This document shows positions 17,477-26,469 of a DNA stretch of 64,000 nucleotides, piece by piece; position 1 is the first letter of the stretch; each line of letters starts with the position of its first letter. The stretch is from UBA10349 sp003485905 (GTDB taxonomy: Bacteria > Pseudomonadota > Gammaproteobacteria > Arenicellales > Arenicellaceae), in contig CALSLL010000001.1 in the NCBI GenBank assembly GCA_943787185.1, positions 310,001-374,000 of the forward strand, read 5' to 3'. A program made the position numbers and the translations under genes. The notes beneath the pieces were generated by a model, which saw only the letters and a program-made list of their open reading frames with translations, did no database searches and had not been told where the DNA came from.

Positions 17477-18688
17477 ATGCTTAGCGTCTGCGAAATACGA
17501 ATTCCAAAAACTCCTGAAACCGAAAAATCATCGGGAACCGTTAATAACCCTGCACTGATAAAGGTAGCCGGTCTATGCGTAATTGAACGACTGCTACTGG
17601 GTGCAGCAAAAGCTGGTGTCTCCACAGCCTACATCACTGATGTTCGCGAGGTCACGAAACACCTCATCACAACCAGCAAAGCACTGCGAAAAAACCCTAT
17701 AAAAGTTATTTGGAACACCACTGAAAAGTCATTGCCAACTAAGCGAATCGTCGTTGAAGCCAATGTGGTCGTCGGTAACCCAATATGGAACGCCTTGGTA
17801 TCCGCTACGGCCAACATGAACGTTAATCAAGCACCTGAGATGGGTGTGGTCGGGTTTCCTGATGAGCAGCCATTCACTGCCGAAAACGATGCTAGCAGCT
17901 CACCATATGTCTACCCGGTTACTAAAGCTGAACACGCAAAGTACGCTCGCAAAATGATATTCATGAACGTTTCAAAGCGAAGCTCTGGCCCAGTTTCTCG
18001 ATTAATCAACTCCAAACTCTCACTACCAATGAGTGAATTTCTGTCAGACTATCCAGCCACCCCCAATCAATTGACCGTATTTAGCGCTTTAATTGGCATG
18101 CTATCCGGGTATTTTATCGCTTTCGGCAGCATAACTGGCCTAGCGATATCCGGCACACTTTTCCAGCTAAGCTCAGCTTTAGATGGCGTTGATGGTGAGT
18201 TAGCACGCGGAAAATTTAGCGCCTCAAATCTAGGTGCCTGGATCGATACGGTTGGAGACAACCTAGTTTACATTACTTTCATTGCGGGTTTAGCCATCGG
18301 CTATAGTCGATATGCCGCCAGCTCTGAACTTTGGTTTGCAAGCTATGTATTGCCTATAGGTATCATAACCCTAACCCTAACCGTCACACTGATTGGTGGA
18401 ATGGCTCTGTATCTAAAACTAAATAAGCAATCCGGAACAATGACCGCAGTTCAAACTGACCTGGCGCAACGCGTTGATCGCAAGCAGGTGGGGTTAATAT
18501 ACAAAGCTCTGGATGCAGTTAACATTTTAGGAAAACGAGATTCCTTCTCCTTTATCGTTTTCCTAATCGCTGTTGTACCGACGGTCTTCGGTTCCACAGC
18601 AGGATTTCATATCATGTTCTGGGGCGCCCTGTTCATGATACTGATGATCATATTGTACTACCTTATTGGGCTTAGAAACGCTCGCTAA
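17477..18688 (+). CDS. CDP-alcohol phosphotransferase of the CDP-inositol/DIPP-synthase type, with degenerate N-terminal nucleotidyltransferase domain
   Basis: This is a 403-residue protein. The C-terminal half is a membrane CDP-alcohol phosphotransferase with the full motif D-x2-D-G-x2-A-R-x8-G-x3-D-x3-D (LDGVDGELARG...GAWIDTVGD), preceded by SRLINSKLSLPMSEFLSD and ATPNQLT. These are hallmarks of bifunctional inositol-phosphate cytidylyltransferase/di-myo-inositol-phosphate phosphate synthases. The N-terminal about 150 residues resemble the cytidylyltransferase half (ALIKVAGLCVIERLLLGAAKAGV) but lack the GxGxR nucleotide loop. A complete cytidylyltransferase is encoded separately at 18843-19562. 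The likely reaction joins CDP-inositol to an alcohol acceptor such as inositol phosphate; a lipid acceptor cannot be excluded. Confidence 0.78.
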   Translation: MLSVCEIRIPKTPETEKSSGTVNNPALIKVAGLCVIERLLLGAAKAGVSTAYITDVREVTKHLITTSKALRKNPIKVIWNTTEKSLPTKRIVVEANVVVGNPIWNALVSATANMNVNQAPEMGVVGFPDEQPFTAENDASSSPYVYPVTKAEHAKYARKMIFMNVSKRSSGPVSRLINSKLSLPMSEFLSDYPATPNQLTVFSALIGMLSGYFIAFGSITGLAISGTLFQLSSALDGVDGELARGKFSASNLGAWIDTVGDNLVYITFIAGLAIGYSRYAASSELWFASYVLPIGIITLTLTVTLIGGMALYLKLNKQSGTMTAVQTDLAQRVDRKQVGLIYKALDAVNILGKRDSFSFIVFLIAVVPTVFGSTAGFHIMFWGALFMILMIILYYLIGLRNAR

Positions 18689-18842
18689 AACTAACAAGCT
18701 GTCGCATTTGCATTGCGCCTACAATAAAGGCTGGGTTAGTAATATAGCTAACAGGCGTTGTATCAGTGGTTTGAAGAAGAAACCTTATTAGGCTATTGAT
18801 TAGGCATTAGCCCATAAAACAAAACAACAACGCACAATTTAT

Positions 18843-19562
18843 TTATAGAAGACGCTCTAACTGTGCCTCAGCTATTTCATGATCATTTGGATCATCCACA
18901 TCTAGCCAATATTGCCCGTCGATATCATGTGTTTGCGCCAAGCCTTGATTAGCCAATACCCGAACCCCACCGCTAAGGGATCCGTCCTCGTGGTCTTCAA
19001 CGCTTGTTTCGATAGCGTCAAATAAATCTGGAGTGCAGGCAAAAACACCAGTATCAAAAGCGTTGTATTGCTTGATCACCTTACCAATCGTTTTAATACG
19101 ACCTCGCTCCTGATAGACGCGTGTCACGTCATCCAAATCTATGTCAGGATTATCTACATTTGAATCAACAGCTAACATGATTCCCTCATTCAAACCATCA
19201 GCCGCTTCAATCAGACCGCGCATAAGGCTTACGGGATATAAATGATCCGACATACTCAGAATAAATGGCTCTGTTATTTCATCTCGAGCACACAGTACTG
19301 ACCAACCATTAGGCTTTTCCCAGCCCGGGTTCATCAATGCTTTTATTTTAATACCCGTCTGATCAGAAAAAGCCTGCAGGTGTTCCCGCAGTCGACGACC
19401 ACGATAACCAGTGACGACGTAGAACTCATCGCAACCAGCCTCACTAGCCGTTGTGATTACGCGATCTATAAGAGGTATACCACCAACGGGTGCGAGTGGT
19501 TTAATCTCTGCCTTGGGCCGCAGGCGGCTCCCCAGACCTGCCGCTATTATTAAACACTTCAT
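18843..19562 (-). CDS. Inositol-1-phosphate cytidylyltransferase-like sugar nucleotidyltransferase
   Basis: This is a 239-residue nucleotidyltransferase with the N-terminal loop AAGLGSRLRPKAEIKPLAPVGG, the acidic metal site in LSMSDHLYP and a late WLDVDDPNDHEIAEA segment. The domain is the one fused to CDP-alcohol phosphotransferases in DIPP-synthesising organisms. Here it stands alone next to inositol-phosphate synthase and opposite a phosphotransferase whose own nucleotidyltransferase half looks dead. CTP:inositol-1-phosphate cytidylyltransferase is the best reading from context. A general sugar-1-phosphate nucleotidyltransferase is the alternative. Confidence 0.75.
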   Translation of the reverse strand: MKCLIIAAGLGSRLRPKAEIKPLAPVGGIPLIDRVITTASEAGCDEFYVVTGYRGRRLREHLQAFSDQTGIKIKALMNPGWEKPNGWSVLCARDEITEPFILSMSDHLYPVSLMRGLIEAADGLNEGIMLAVDSNVDNPDIDLDDVTRVYQERGRIKTIGKVIKQYNAFDTGVFACTPDLFDAIETSVEDHEDGSLSGGVRVLANQGLAQTHDIDGQYWLDVDDPNDHEIAEAQLERLL

Positions 19563-19627
19563 ATCAAAAACGAACGTTTAGTCTGTGAGCATCCAATAGC
19601 TTCAACCCGCGTGGGCCGCACCAGGTT

Positions 19628-20722
19628 TTAACTGCCTTTAACGAAATCTTGCACAGAGTTGTATGCTTCATCGTCGGTAAACTGAATTGGCGGATGCTTG
19701 CAAAAGTAAGCAGAGGGTGCATTCAGCACACCACCAACACCACGATCCAAAGCCAGCTTCGCACAACGAATTGAATCAATCGCGACGCCTGCAGAATTGG
19801 GAGAGTCTTCAACCGACAAACGAAGTTCCAGGTTCATTGGAACGTCACCAAACAACTTGCCTTCCATACGCAAGAAACATACTTTGTTATCATTTTGCCA
19901 GGCCACATAATCACTCGGCCCAACGTGAATATTGTCATCATCAAGTCTATCAGCCGCCGCTGATTGCACTGCTTCCGTTTTAGACTCCTTCTTAGACGCT
20001 AAGCGATTACGATTAAGCATGTTCAAGAAGTCGGTATTCCCACCAGTATTGAGTTGGTAGGTACGCTCTAACTTAACGCCACGCTTTCTAAATAGATCGG
20101 TAAGTATTCGGTGTGTAATTGTCGCACCTAACTGCGCCTTAATATCATCACCAATGATTGGAATTTTGGCATCTTCAAATCGTTTAGCCCAAGCCTTATC
20201 ACTTGCAATAAAAACCGGGATATTATTCACAAACGCTACACCAGCCTCTAATGCGCACTCAGCATAAAACCGAGTCGCCTTTTCAGAACCAACAGGCAGA
20301 TAGTTCATTAACACTTCTGTCCCAGAAGATTTAAGTAAAGCCACCACTTCCTCTTGCGTAGGCTGCTGAGCATCACTGACGAGGAAAGTGCGGTTATCTG
20401 CGTACTGGTCCATATGGTCCGCGCACCCATCGAGCGCCTGCCCCATGGAAACTTTGACACCTGATTCCGGCAATTTTTCACAGAATACCGTAGTGCAGTT
20501 TGGTGGCGAGAATATCGCTGTATTAACATCTTGACCAACTTTTCGCTGGTCGATATCAAATGCACTAACAATTTCTATATCGGTTGGAAGGTACCCACCC
20601 AAATCCCAATTCATTAAACCAATGCAATCAGCAGCGGATTTTCCGTCGTAATAATAAATTCCTTGAACTAGAGAACTAGCACAATTGCCCATACCTATAA
20701 TAGAAACTTTGATTTTACTCAT
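19628..20722 (-). CDS. ino1: Inositol-3-phosphate synthase (Ino1-type)
   Basis: This is a 364-residue protein of the bacterial Ino1 family. It converts glucose 6-phosphate to myo-inositol phosphate with NAD+. Visible features are the N-terminal Rossmann loop SIIGMGNCASSLVQGIYYY, FVNNIPVFIAS, IIGDDIKAQLGATITHR and the LNTGGNTDFLNM segment that binds substrate. The size fits the short actinobacterial/archaeal form rather than the eukaryotic one of about 510 residues. It lies 65 bp upstream of the cytidylyltransferase gene on the same strand, so the two probably form an operon. Confidence 0.92.
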   Translation of the reverse strand: MSKIKVSIIGMGNCASSLVQGIYYYDGKSAADCIGLMNWDLGGYLPTDIEIVSAFDIDQRKVGQDVNTAIFSPPNCTTVFCEKLPESGVKVSMGQALDGCADHMDQYADNRTFLVSDAQQPTQEEVVALLKSSGTEVLMNYLPVGSEKATRFYAECALEAGVAFVNNIPVFIASDKAWAKRFEDAKIPIIGDDIKAQLGATITHRILTDLFRKRGVKLERTYQLNTGGNTDFLNMLNRNRLASKKESKTEAVQSAAADRLDDDNIHVGPSDYVAWQNDNKVCFLRMEGKLFGDVPMNLELRLSVEDSPNSAGVAIDSIRCAKLALDRGVGGVLNAPSAYFCKHPPIQFTDDEAYNSVQDFVKGS

Positions 20723-20885
20723 ATTTATATTCTCGTCTGGCGCCCGCCCCTAAAACAGTATCGCGCTTATACATACAAAATTTGGAATTGCGCCTGCTGG
20801 GGTGGCAACGGCAGTCTGATAGTAGTCTGTTGGTAAGTTGTCGGGCACTTGAACCCGAAAGTGCTTGCTACACAAAATTCGGCGT

Positions 20886-20891
20886 ATTATA
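20886..20891 (-). promoter_or_regulatory. Possible -10 element upstream of ino1
   Basis: A perfect TATAAT on the minus strand lies about 165 bp upstream of the ino1 ATG. The -35 position has only TTTCTG, so the promoter is weakly supported or needs an activator. Confidence 0.3.
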
Positions 20892-21120
20892 CACGTAGAG
20901 TTATCCTTCAGAAAACGTAATTTAACCTTATTAACCTCTCTTATTGACAGTATTTATAATGACAAGCTTGAGGTAAAGCCAACGTAGTTCCAACTGAACC
21001 CTGAAATATCAACCTTAGTGCGTAGAACTTTCTCCTAAAGATAAGTTAGAAAATTGATTTAATCTCTACAAATAAGCGCTCACTGACTCACGCCAAAAAA
21101 CCGTCAAGGCTCAATACTAT

Positions 21121-21146
21121 AAGAAAAAACCCGCTGTTAGCGGGTT
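21121..21146 (-). terminator. Intrinsic terminator of the ribosomal protein superoperon
   Basis: On the minus strand the stem AACCCGCT / AGCGGGTT with a 3-base loop is followed by TTTTTT. It lies 26 bp after the rplQ stop codon, at the end of the alpha operon. Confidence 0.9.
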
Positions 21147-21171
21147 CTCTTGAAATCTCTAAATTACTGCA

Positions 21172-21603
21172 CTAAGCAGCAGCTTCACTATCTGCAACAA
21201 CAGTCGCATCTTCTACTTCATCCGTACTTTCTGGATCAGCTTCAACGCGCATTTCAACTAGTTGCACATACGCCATCGGTGCATTATCACCGGTACGATT
21301 TGCGCACTTTAATATGCGCAAATATCCGCCGGGTCGATCTGCAAATCGCTCACCCAAATCATCAAACAATTTCCCAACTGCCGCCTTATCACGCAGACGC
21401 GAAAATGCTAATCGGCGATTAGCAACCGTTGGCTCCTTCCCAAGCGTAATTAGTGGTTCAAGCACACGACGTAGTTCTTTAGCCTTTGGAACAGTGGTTT
21501 TAATTTGCTCGTGTTGTATCAACGATACCGACATATTCCGAAACATAGCCTGACGGTGACTAGAATTTCTGCCGAGCTGTTTACCTGCTTTATGATGTCT
21601 CAT
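21172..21603 (-). CDS. rplQ: 50S ribosomal protein L17
   Basis: This is L17 of the large subunit, 143 residues, beginning MRHHKAGKQLGRNSSHRQAMFRNM. The L17 core is followed by an acidic tail of about 20 residues (DPESTDEVEDATVV), longer than the 127-residue E. coli protein. It is the last gene of the alpha operon, 12 bp after rpoA, and is followed by an intrinsic terminator. Confidence 0.97.
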   Translation of the reverse strand: MRHHKAGKQLGRNSSHRQAMFRNMSVSLIQHEQIKTTVPKAKELRRVLEPLITLGKEPTVANRRLAFSRLRDKAAVGKLFDDLGERFADRPGGYLRILKCANRTGDNAPMAYVQLVEMRVEADPESTDEVEDATVVADSEAAA

Positions 21604-21615
21604 TTTACTAATACC

Positions 21616-22608
21616 TTATCGTTTAACATCAACCCGCAAAGCAGCAGGTGGCCATTTTTCCAATTGCATTCCAAGTGACAAACCGCGCTGTGCTAAAACA
21701 TCTTTTATTTCGGTTAAAGATTTTTTCCCCAAATTAGGCGTTTTTAGCAACTCAACCTCACTTCGCTGAACCAAATCACCGATATAGTAAATACTTTCTG
21801 CTTTAAGGCAGTTTGCTGAACGTACCGTCAACTCAAGTTCGTCAACCGGACGCAATAACACAGGATCAATTTCTGGACCTAAATCTTCCTCTTCTTCAGC
21901 TTCGGTCTCTTCGAGATTAACAAATACAGCAATCTGTTGGTGCAATATAGTTGCTGCTCGGCGAACCGCGTCTTCTGGCTCAATCGAACCATCAGTCTCA
22001 AGATTCAAAGTCAACTTATCCAAATCGGTCCGCTGTTCAACTCGCGCATTGTCAACAGAATAAGATACTCGCAACACTGGGCTATAGGAAACATCAAGCT
22101 GCATCATACCGATCTGCTTGTCTTCGTCTGTTTGCTTACGTTGATCTACTGTTTCATAACCTCGACCATTTCGAATGGTTAATTCAGCGCTAATCTTTCC
22201 TTCTTTTGACAAGTTACAAATAACTTGCTCAGGATTAACGACTTCAATTTCATGATCCAGTTGTATATCGGCAGCGGTCACTACACCAGGGCCTTCCTTA
22301 TATAGCTTAAGCACCACAGTTTCAGTTGAATGCTTTAGTAAAGATACACTTTTTAGATTCATCAGAATGTCGATGACATCTTCTTGCACACCTTCGATGG
22401 TTGAATACTCATGCAACACACCATCTATACGCACGTCAGTAATTTTACTGCCGGGCATAGAAGACAAGAGGATGCGACGCATCGCATGCCCCAATGTGTA
22501 CCCAAAACCGCGTTCTAATGGTTCGATCGTCACTCGTGATCGAGTGCCATCTTCTGTATTTACATCAACCAGTTTTGGTTTTAAAAAACTCGTAGCAGAA
22601 TCTGCCAT
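21616..22608 (-). CDS. rpoA: DNA-directed RNA polymerase alpha subunit
   Basis: This is the 330-residue alpha subunit. The N-terminal domain mediates dimerisation and beta/beta' assembly (RRILLSSMPGSKITDVRIDG). An acidic linker (EETEAEEEEDLGPEID) leads to the C-terminal domain with the NCLKAESIYYIGDL and NLGKKSLTEIKDVL helices that contact UP elements and activators. Length and both domains are normal. It lies between rpsD and rplQ as in other proteobacteria. Confidence 0.98.
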   Translation of the reverse strand: MADSATSFLKPKLVDVNTEDGTRSRVTIEPLERGFGYTLGHAMRRILLSSMPGSKITDVRIDGVLHEYSTIEGVQEDVIDILMNLKSVSLLKHSTETVVLKLYKEGPGVVTAADIQLDHEIEVVNPEQVICNLSKEGKISAELTIRNGRGYETVDQRKQTDEDKQIGMMQLDVSYSPVLRVSYSVDNARVEQRTDLDKLTLNLETDGSIEPEDAVRRAATILHQQIAVFVNLEETEAEEEEDLGPEIDPVLLRPVDELELTVRSANCLKAESIYYIGDLVQRSEVELLKTPNLGKKSLTEIKDVLAQRGLSLGMQLEKWPPAALRVDVKR

Positions 22609-22684
22609 TTGGTATTTCTCCGTATTTCTAGGTCGGGCCGTTCAATCAATTAGATATTTCTTAAGTAAATCGATAAGTATCAAA

Positions 22685-23308
22685 TTACTTAGAATACAAC
22701 GCGACAACTAACGACTCGTCGATGTCAGCAAATATTTCGGACCGATCAGGTGGCGATTTAAAAACACCCTTTTTCGCTTTAGAGTCAACTTCAGTCCACT
22801 GAGGGAATCCAATTTGTTCCGCAATTTCTAAGGCAGCAGTAATACGCAATTGGGCTTTAGATTTCTCACGAATTTCAATTTCGTCACCAGGCTTTACCTG
22901 ATAAGAAGGGATATTAACGATAGTGCCATTTACAAGAATTGATTTATGACTTACAAGTTGCCGTGCTTCAGATCGCGTCACACCAAAACCCATTCGATAA
23001 ACAACGTTATCAAGTCTTGATTCAAGCAAGTTCAATAGGTTCTCACCTGTTGAACCACTAAGCCGTGCCGCTTCGTCATAATAACCACGAAACTGTTTCT
23101 CAAGCACTCCGTATATTCGACGTAGCTTTTGCTTTTCGCGCAGCTGCGTACCATATACAGTCGGTCTTCCACGTCTTGCCGTAGGACTTTGTCCAGGCAA
23201 TCGATCAATTCGACACTTCGAATCAATTGGGCGAACCGGGCTTTTCAGGAACAGATCCGTACCTTCTCGTCTTGCCAACTTACAGGTGGGTCCCAGATAT
23301 CTAGCCAT
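22685..23308 (-). CDS. rpsD: 30S ribosomal protein S4
   Basis: This is S4, 207 residues, a primary 16S rRNA binding protein. The S4 RNA-binding domain is visible (RLDNVVYRMGFGVTRSEARQLVSHKSILVNG). The N-terminus has only two Cys residues, so this is the zinc-free form. In enteric bacteria S4 represses the alpha operon translationally; whether it does so here cannot be seen. Confidence 0.98.
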   Translation of the reverse strand: MARYLGPTCKLARREGTDLFLKSPVRPIDSKCRIDRLPGQSPTARRGRPTVYGTQLREKQKLRRIYGVLEKQFRGYYDEAARLSGSTGENLLNLLESRLDNVVYRMGFGVTRSEARQLVSHKSILVNGTIVNIPSYQVKPGDEIEIREKSKAQLRITAALEIAEQIGFPQWTEVDSKAKKGVFKSPPDRSEIFADIDESLVVALYSK

Positions 23309-23389
23309 TATTTGGTCTCTATTAAATTAAATTTAGTCTATTCAAAAACATGCCTGCCTGAGCAATGTTCAGGCGAGACATTTGCCACG

Positions 23390-23776
23390 CTATACGCGAC
23401 GTTTTTTCGGTGGGCGGCAGCCATTGTGAGGAATAGGAGTAACGTCGGTAATTTGTGAAATTTCAAACCCACAATTATTCAACGCTCGAACAGCAGAATC
23501 CCTGCCGGGGCCAGGGCCCTTTACACGAACTTCAAGATTCTTCATGCCGAATTCCAATGCGGTTTTACCACAACGATCCGCAGCTACCTGCGCCGCAAAC
23601 GGTGTGCTCTTACGAGAACCGCGAAAACCCGAACCACCGGCAGTCGCCCAACATAGCGCATTGCCATGACGGTCTGAGATCGTAATGATCGTATTATTAA
23701 AAGTCGCATGCACGTGAGCAATGCCGTCTACGACGTGCTTTTTGACTTTCTTCTTTGATTTGGACGCAGTTGCCAT
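23390..23776 (-). CDS. rpsK: 30S ribosomal protein S11
   Basis: This is S11, 128 residues from the ATG at 23776 (MATASKSKKKVKKHVVDG); the frame is open 10 codons further but those residues are not part of the family. Hallmarks are HATFNNTIITISDRHGN and the C-terminal PHNGCRPPKKRRV. It lines the mRNA exit platform of the small subunit. Confidence 0.97.
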   Translation of the reverse strand: MATASKSKKKVKKHVVDGIAHVHATFNNTIITISDRHGNALCWATAGGSGFRGSRKSTPFAAQVAADRCGKTALEFGMKNLEVRVKGPGPGRDSAVRALNNCGFEISQITDVTPIPHNGCRPPKKRRV

Positions 23777-23830
23777 ATTTTGGTATCCCGGTTTTGTATC
23801 TAGCAATTAGCCAGAAATTAATCCGCTACT

Positions 23831-24187
23831 CTATCTCTTAATAGGTTTACGCGGACCCTTTCGAGTCCTTGCATTAGTTTTGGTGCGCTGACCGTTTACC
23901 GGTAAGCCCCGACGATGACGCAAACCGCGATAGCAGCCTAAATCCATCAATCGTTTAATATTCATTGAGACTTCACGCCGAAGGTCACCTTCAACCTCAA
24001 ACTGCGAAACCGTTTGGCGAAGTTTCTCCGCCTGGTCTTCACTCAATGCATTTACTTTAGTGTTTCGTGCAACGCCTGCACTATCACAGATTTTCTGCGC
24101 GCGTGGGCGCCCTACGCCGTAAATAGAGGTTAATGCTATCTCTATATGTTTATGACTGGGCAGGTTGATGCCAGCAATTCGAGCCAC
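23831..24187 (-). CDS. rpsM: 30S ribosomal protein S13
   Basis: This is S13, 118 residues, at the head of the small subunit where it contacts L5 and P-site tRNA. The N-terminal MARIAGINLPSHKHIEIALTSIYGVG and the basic tail RTKTNARTRKGPRKPIKR are typical. It is preceded by rpmJ, as is usual at the spc/alpha junction. Confidence 0.98.
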   Translation of the reverse strand: MARIAGINLPSHKHIEIALTSIYGVGRPRAQKICDSAGVARNTKVNALSEDQAEKLRQTVSQFEVEGDLRREVSMNIKRLMDLGCYRGLRHRRGLPVNGQRTKTNARTRKGPRKPIKR

Positions 24188-24287
24188 TCTATAGTCTCCG
24201 ATCTTTAGTTGCTATCGCCCTAAAATTGGGCGCGTAGCATACTGATTTAATACTTCTAATTCAAGCATTTAAATGGTTTGGTACTAC

Positions 24288-24401
24288 TTAACCTTGACGC
24301 TGCTTATGGCGTGGGTCAGTACAAATAACCCGAACCACTCCCTTGCGTCGAACAATCTTGCAGTTCCGACAAATTTTCTTTACTGATGCTCTAACTTTCA
24401 T
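24288..24401 (-). CDS. rpmJ: 50S ribosomal protein L36
   Basis: This is a 37-codon gene between secY and rpsM. The protein begins MKVRASVKKICRNCKIVRR and has Cys11, Cys14, Cys27 and His32, the zinc-binding set of the C+ form of L36. Start ATG at 24399-24401 and stop TAA at 24288-24290. Position and sequence make this certain despite the size. Confidence 0.97.
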   Translation of the reverse strand: MKVRASVKKICRNCKIVRRKGVVRVICTDPRHKQRQG

Positions 24402-24470
24402 AATATTTTGCCTACTTGGGTTCAACCAGCACAGGAATGCATCAACGCTCCTATACCAGTAAAAACAAAT

Positions 24471-25802
24471 CTAACGACGACGAGATCCACCACCCGTAAG
24501 GTTGGTCTTCTTCATCAAACTTTCATATTGCTGGGACATTAAATGTGACTGAATTTGCCCCATTAGATCCATTAGTACCACAACGATAATCAATAACGAC
24601 GTGCCACCAAAGTAAAACGGTACGTTCCAATTCACTATCATTAACTCGGGTAACAGGCACACGATACACAAGTAAAACGCACCAACTAAAGTTAACTTTG
24701 ATACCACACTATCAATATAATTTGCGGTCTGCTGTCCAGGTCTAATTCCAGGAACAAAAGCACCTGATTTTTTCAAGTTTTCTGCAATGTCTTTTGGATC
24801 AAACGTTAAAGCCGTATAGAAAAACGCAAAAAATAGAATCATGCCTATATACAACAATGTATACACAGGCTCCCCTGGCTGCATCAAGGTAGAAAAACTC
24901 CTTAAAGCACCTGCGACACCCTCGGTACTAGTACCAAAGAAATTCACTAAAGAAGCAGGAAATAAAATAATACTAGAAGCAAATATAGGCGGAATAACAC
25001 CTGCCATATTCATCTTCAAAGGAAAGTAACTTGCCGGCGCCTGCATCATCTGTCTACCTTGCTGACGGGCAGCATAGTTAACAGTAATTCTCCGCTGGCC
25101 ACGCTCAACAAATACGACAAATGCCGTAATCCCAATTACACCAATCAACAAGCCAATTACAAATAAGGGGCTAAATTCACCAGTTCTGGCCAATTCAAGC
25201 GTACCCGCTACTGCGGCAGGCAACCCAGCTACAATGCCAGCAAAAATGATCAGCGACATGCCATTACCAATACCGCGCTCGGTAATCTGTTCGCCTAGCC
25301 AGACCAAAAACATTGTGCCAGCAACCAAGGTAATCACTGTCGTAATAGTAAAACCTAAACCTGGTGTTAACACTACGCCCGGCTGACCCTGAACAGCAGT
25401 TGATATACCAATGCCCTGGAAAATAGCCAGAATCACCGTTCCATACCGCGTATATTGTTGAATCTTACGTCTACCAGATTCGCCTTCTGCCTTTAATTGC
25501 TTCAAACGAGGTTCTATAGAAGTCATCATCTGCATGATGATAGAAGCCGATATATAGGGCATTACGCCAAGAGCCATAACGGACAAGCGCTGAAGTGCGC
25601 CACCAGAAAACATATTCAACACATCAAGGATCGACCCTTGTGTCTGACGGAACATCTCAGCAACCGCACCAGGGTCAACCCCGGGAACCGGAATATGAGT
25701 TCCAATTCGATAGACGAGAAAAGCCCCCAACACAAAGAATATACGTTGCCGTAATTCCTTGAGCTTTGAAAAGCTACCTGCTATTCCATCAGTATCGGCC
25801 AT
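24471..25802 (-). CDS. secY: Preprotein translocase subunit SecY
   Basis: This is the channel subunit of the Sec translocon, 443 residues with ten predicted membrane helices. Recognisable segments are RIGTHIPVPGVDP after helix 1, ISASIIMQMM, GLGFTITTVITLVAG and IRPGQQTANYID. It exports, among others, the signal-peptide proteins at 12946-17342. The start overlaps the rplO stop by one base, as part of the spc operon. Confidence 0.98.
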   Translation of the reverse strand: MADTDGIAGSFSKLKELRQRIFFVLGAFLVYRIGTHIPVPGVDPGAVAEMFRQTQGSILDVLNMFSGGALQRLSVMALGVMPYISASIIMQMMTSIEPRLKQLKAEGESGRRKIQQYTRYGTVILAIFQGIGISTAVQGQPGVVLTPGLGFTITTVITLVAGTMFLVWLGEQITERGIGNGMSLIIFAGIVAGLPAAVAGTLELARTGEFSPLFVIGLLIGVIGITAFVVFVERGQRRITVNYAARQQGRQMMQAPASYFPLKMNMAGVIPPIFASSIILFPASLVNFFGTSTEGVAGALRSFSTLMQPGEPVYTLLYIGMILFFAFFYTALTFDPKDIAENLKKSGAFVPGIRPGQQTANYIDSVVSKLTLVGAFYLCIVCLLPELMIVNWNVPFYFGGTSLLIIVVVLMDLMGQIQSHLMSQQYESLMKKTNLTGGGSRRR

Positions 25803-26236
25803 TATTCTTCTACCTTGCCTCCGGCCGCTTCGATTGCCGCTTTCGCGCCAGCCGTTGCTCGGATACCTTTCAGATTCACCGCCTGACCTAACTCTCCAGA
25901 CAACACCACTTTAGCGCGAAGAATATTGCGATTAATCAACCCAGCTTCAAGCAATGTGTTCAAATCAACATCGCCGGACTTAACTTTATTCAATTCATGC
26001 AAACGAATCTCTGCCGTTACGCGTGACATTGCGGAGCTAAATCCACGTTTAGGCAAGCGGCGTTGAATCGGCATTTGACCACCTTCAAACCCAACTCTTA
26101 TGGAACCACCTGTTCGTGATTTTTGTCCTTTATGTCCTCGACCGGCAGTTTTACCTGAACCGGAGCCCATACCACGGCCAATGCGCTTTGCATTTTTCTT
26201 AGAGCCTTCAGCAGGTTTTATAGTATTTAGTCTCAT
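25802..26236 (-). CDS. rplO: 50S ribosomal protein L15
   Basis: This is L15, 144 residues. It shows the N-terminal glycine/basic extension typical of the family (RIGRGMGSGSGKTAGRGHKGQKSR) that reaches into 23S rRNA, and the compact C-terminal domain. It overlaps secY by one base and directly abuts rpmD. Confidence 0.98.
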   Translation of the reverse strand: MRLNTIKPAEGSKKNAKRIGRGMGSGSGKTAGRGHKGQKSRTGGSIRVGFEGGQMPIQRRLPKRGFSSAMSRVTAEIRLHELNKVKSGDVDLNTLLEAGLINRNILRAKVVLSGELGQAVNLKGIRATAGAKAAIEAAGGKVEE

Positions 26237-26428
26237 CTAGGAGCCCTCTTCAACAGCAAGCATGAAAGAAATCTTATTTATCATGCCTCGATTAGCCGGC
26301 GTGTCCAACACGTCAACCGTTTGATGTAAACGGCGTAGACCGAGGCCTTTCACACAGGCTATTTGCTTACGCCCACGTCCGATCACGCTCTTCTTCAAAG
26401 TAACTTTTACAGTTTTATCTTTAGCCAT
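26237..26428 (-). CDS. rpmD: 50S ribosomal protein L30
   Basis: This is L30, 63 residues, with VTLKKSVIGRGRKQIACVKGLGLRR and the ending INKISFMLAVEE. Size and position between rpsE and rplO are canonical for the spc operon. Confidence 0.97.
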   Translation of the reverse strand: MAKDKTVKVTLKKSVIGRGRKQIACVKGLGLRRLHQTVDVLDTPANRGMINKISFMLAVEEGS

Positions 26429-26469
26429 TTTTCCAGCTCAATAATAAATTAGGTGTTTAGGGAGCTGGC

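Larger units (their letters stand above)
20723..21171 (-). other. Intergenic region between rplQ and ino1
   Basis: About 450 bp without a gene. It holds the rplQ terminator (21121-21146), a -10-like element for ino1 (20886-20891) and a small stem GCACTT/AAGTGC near 20850-20870. Nothing else was recognised. Confidence 0.6.
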
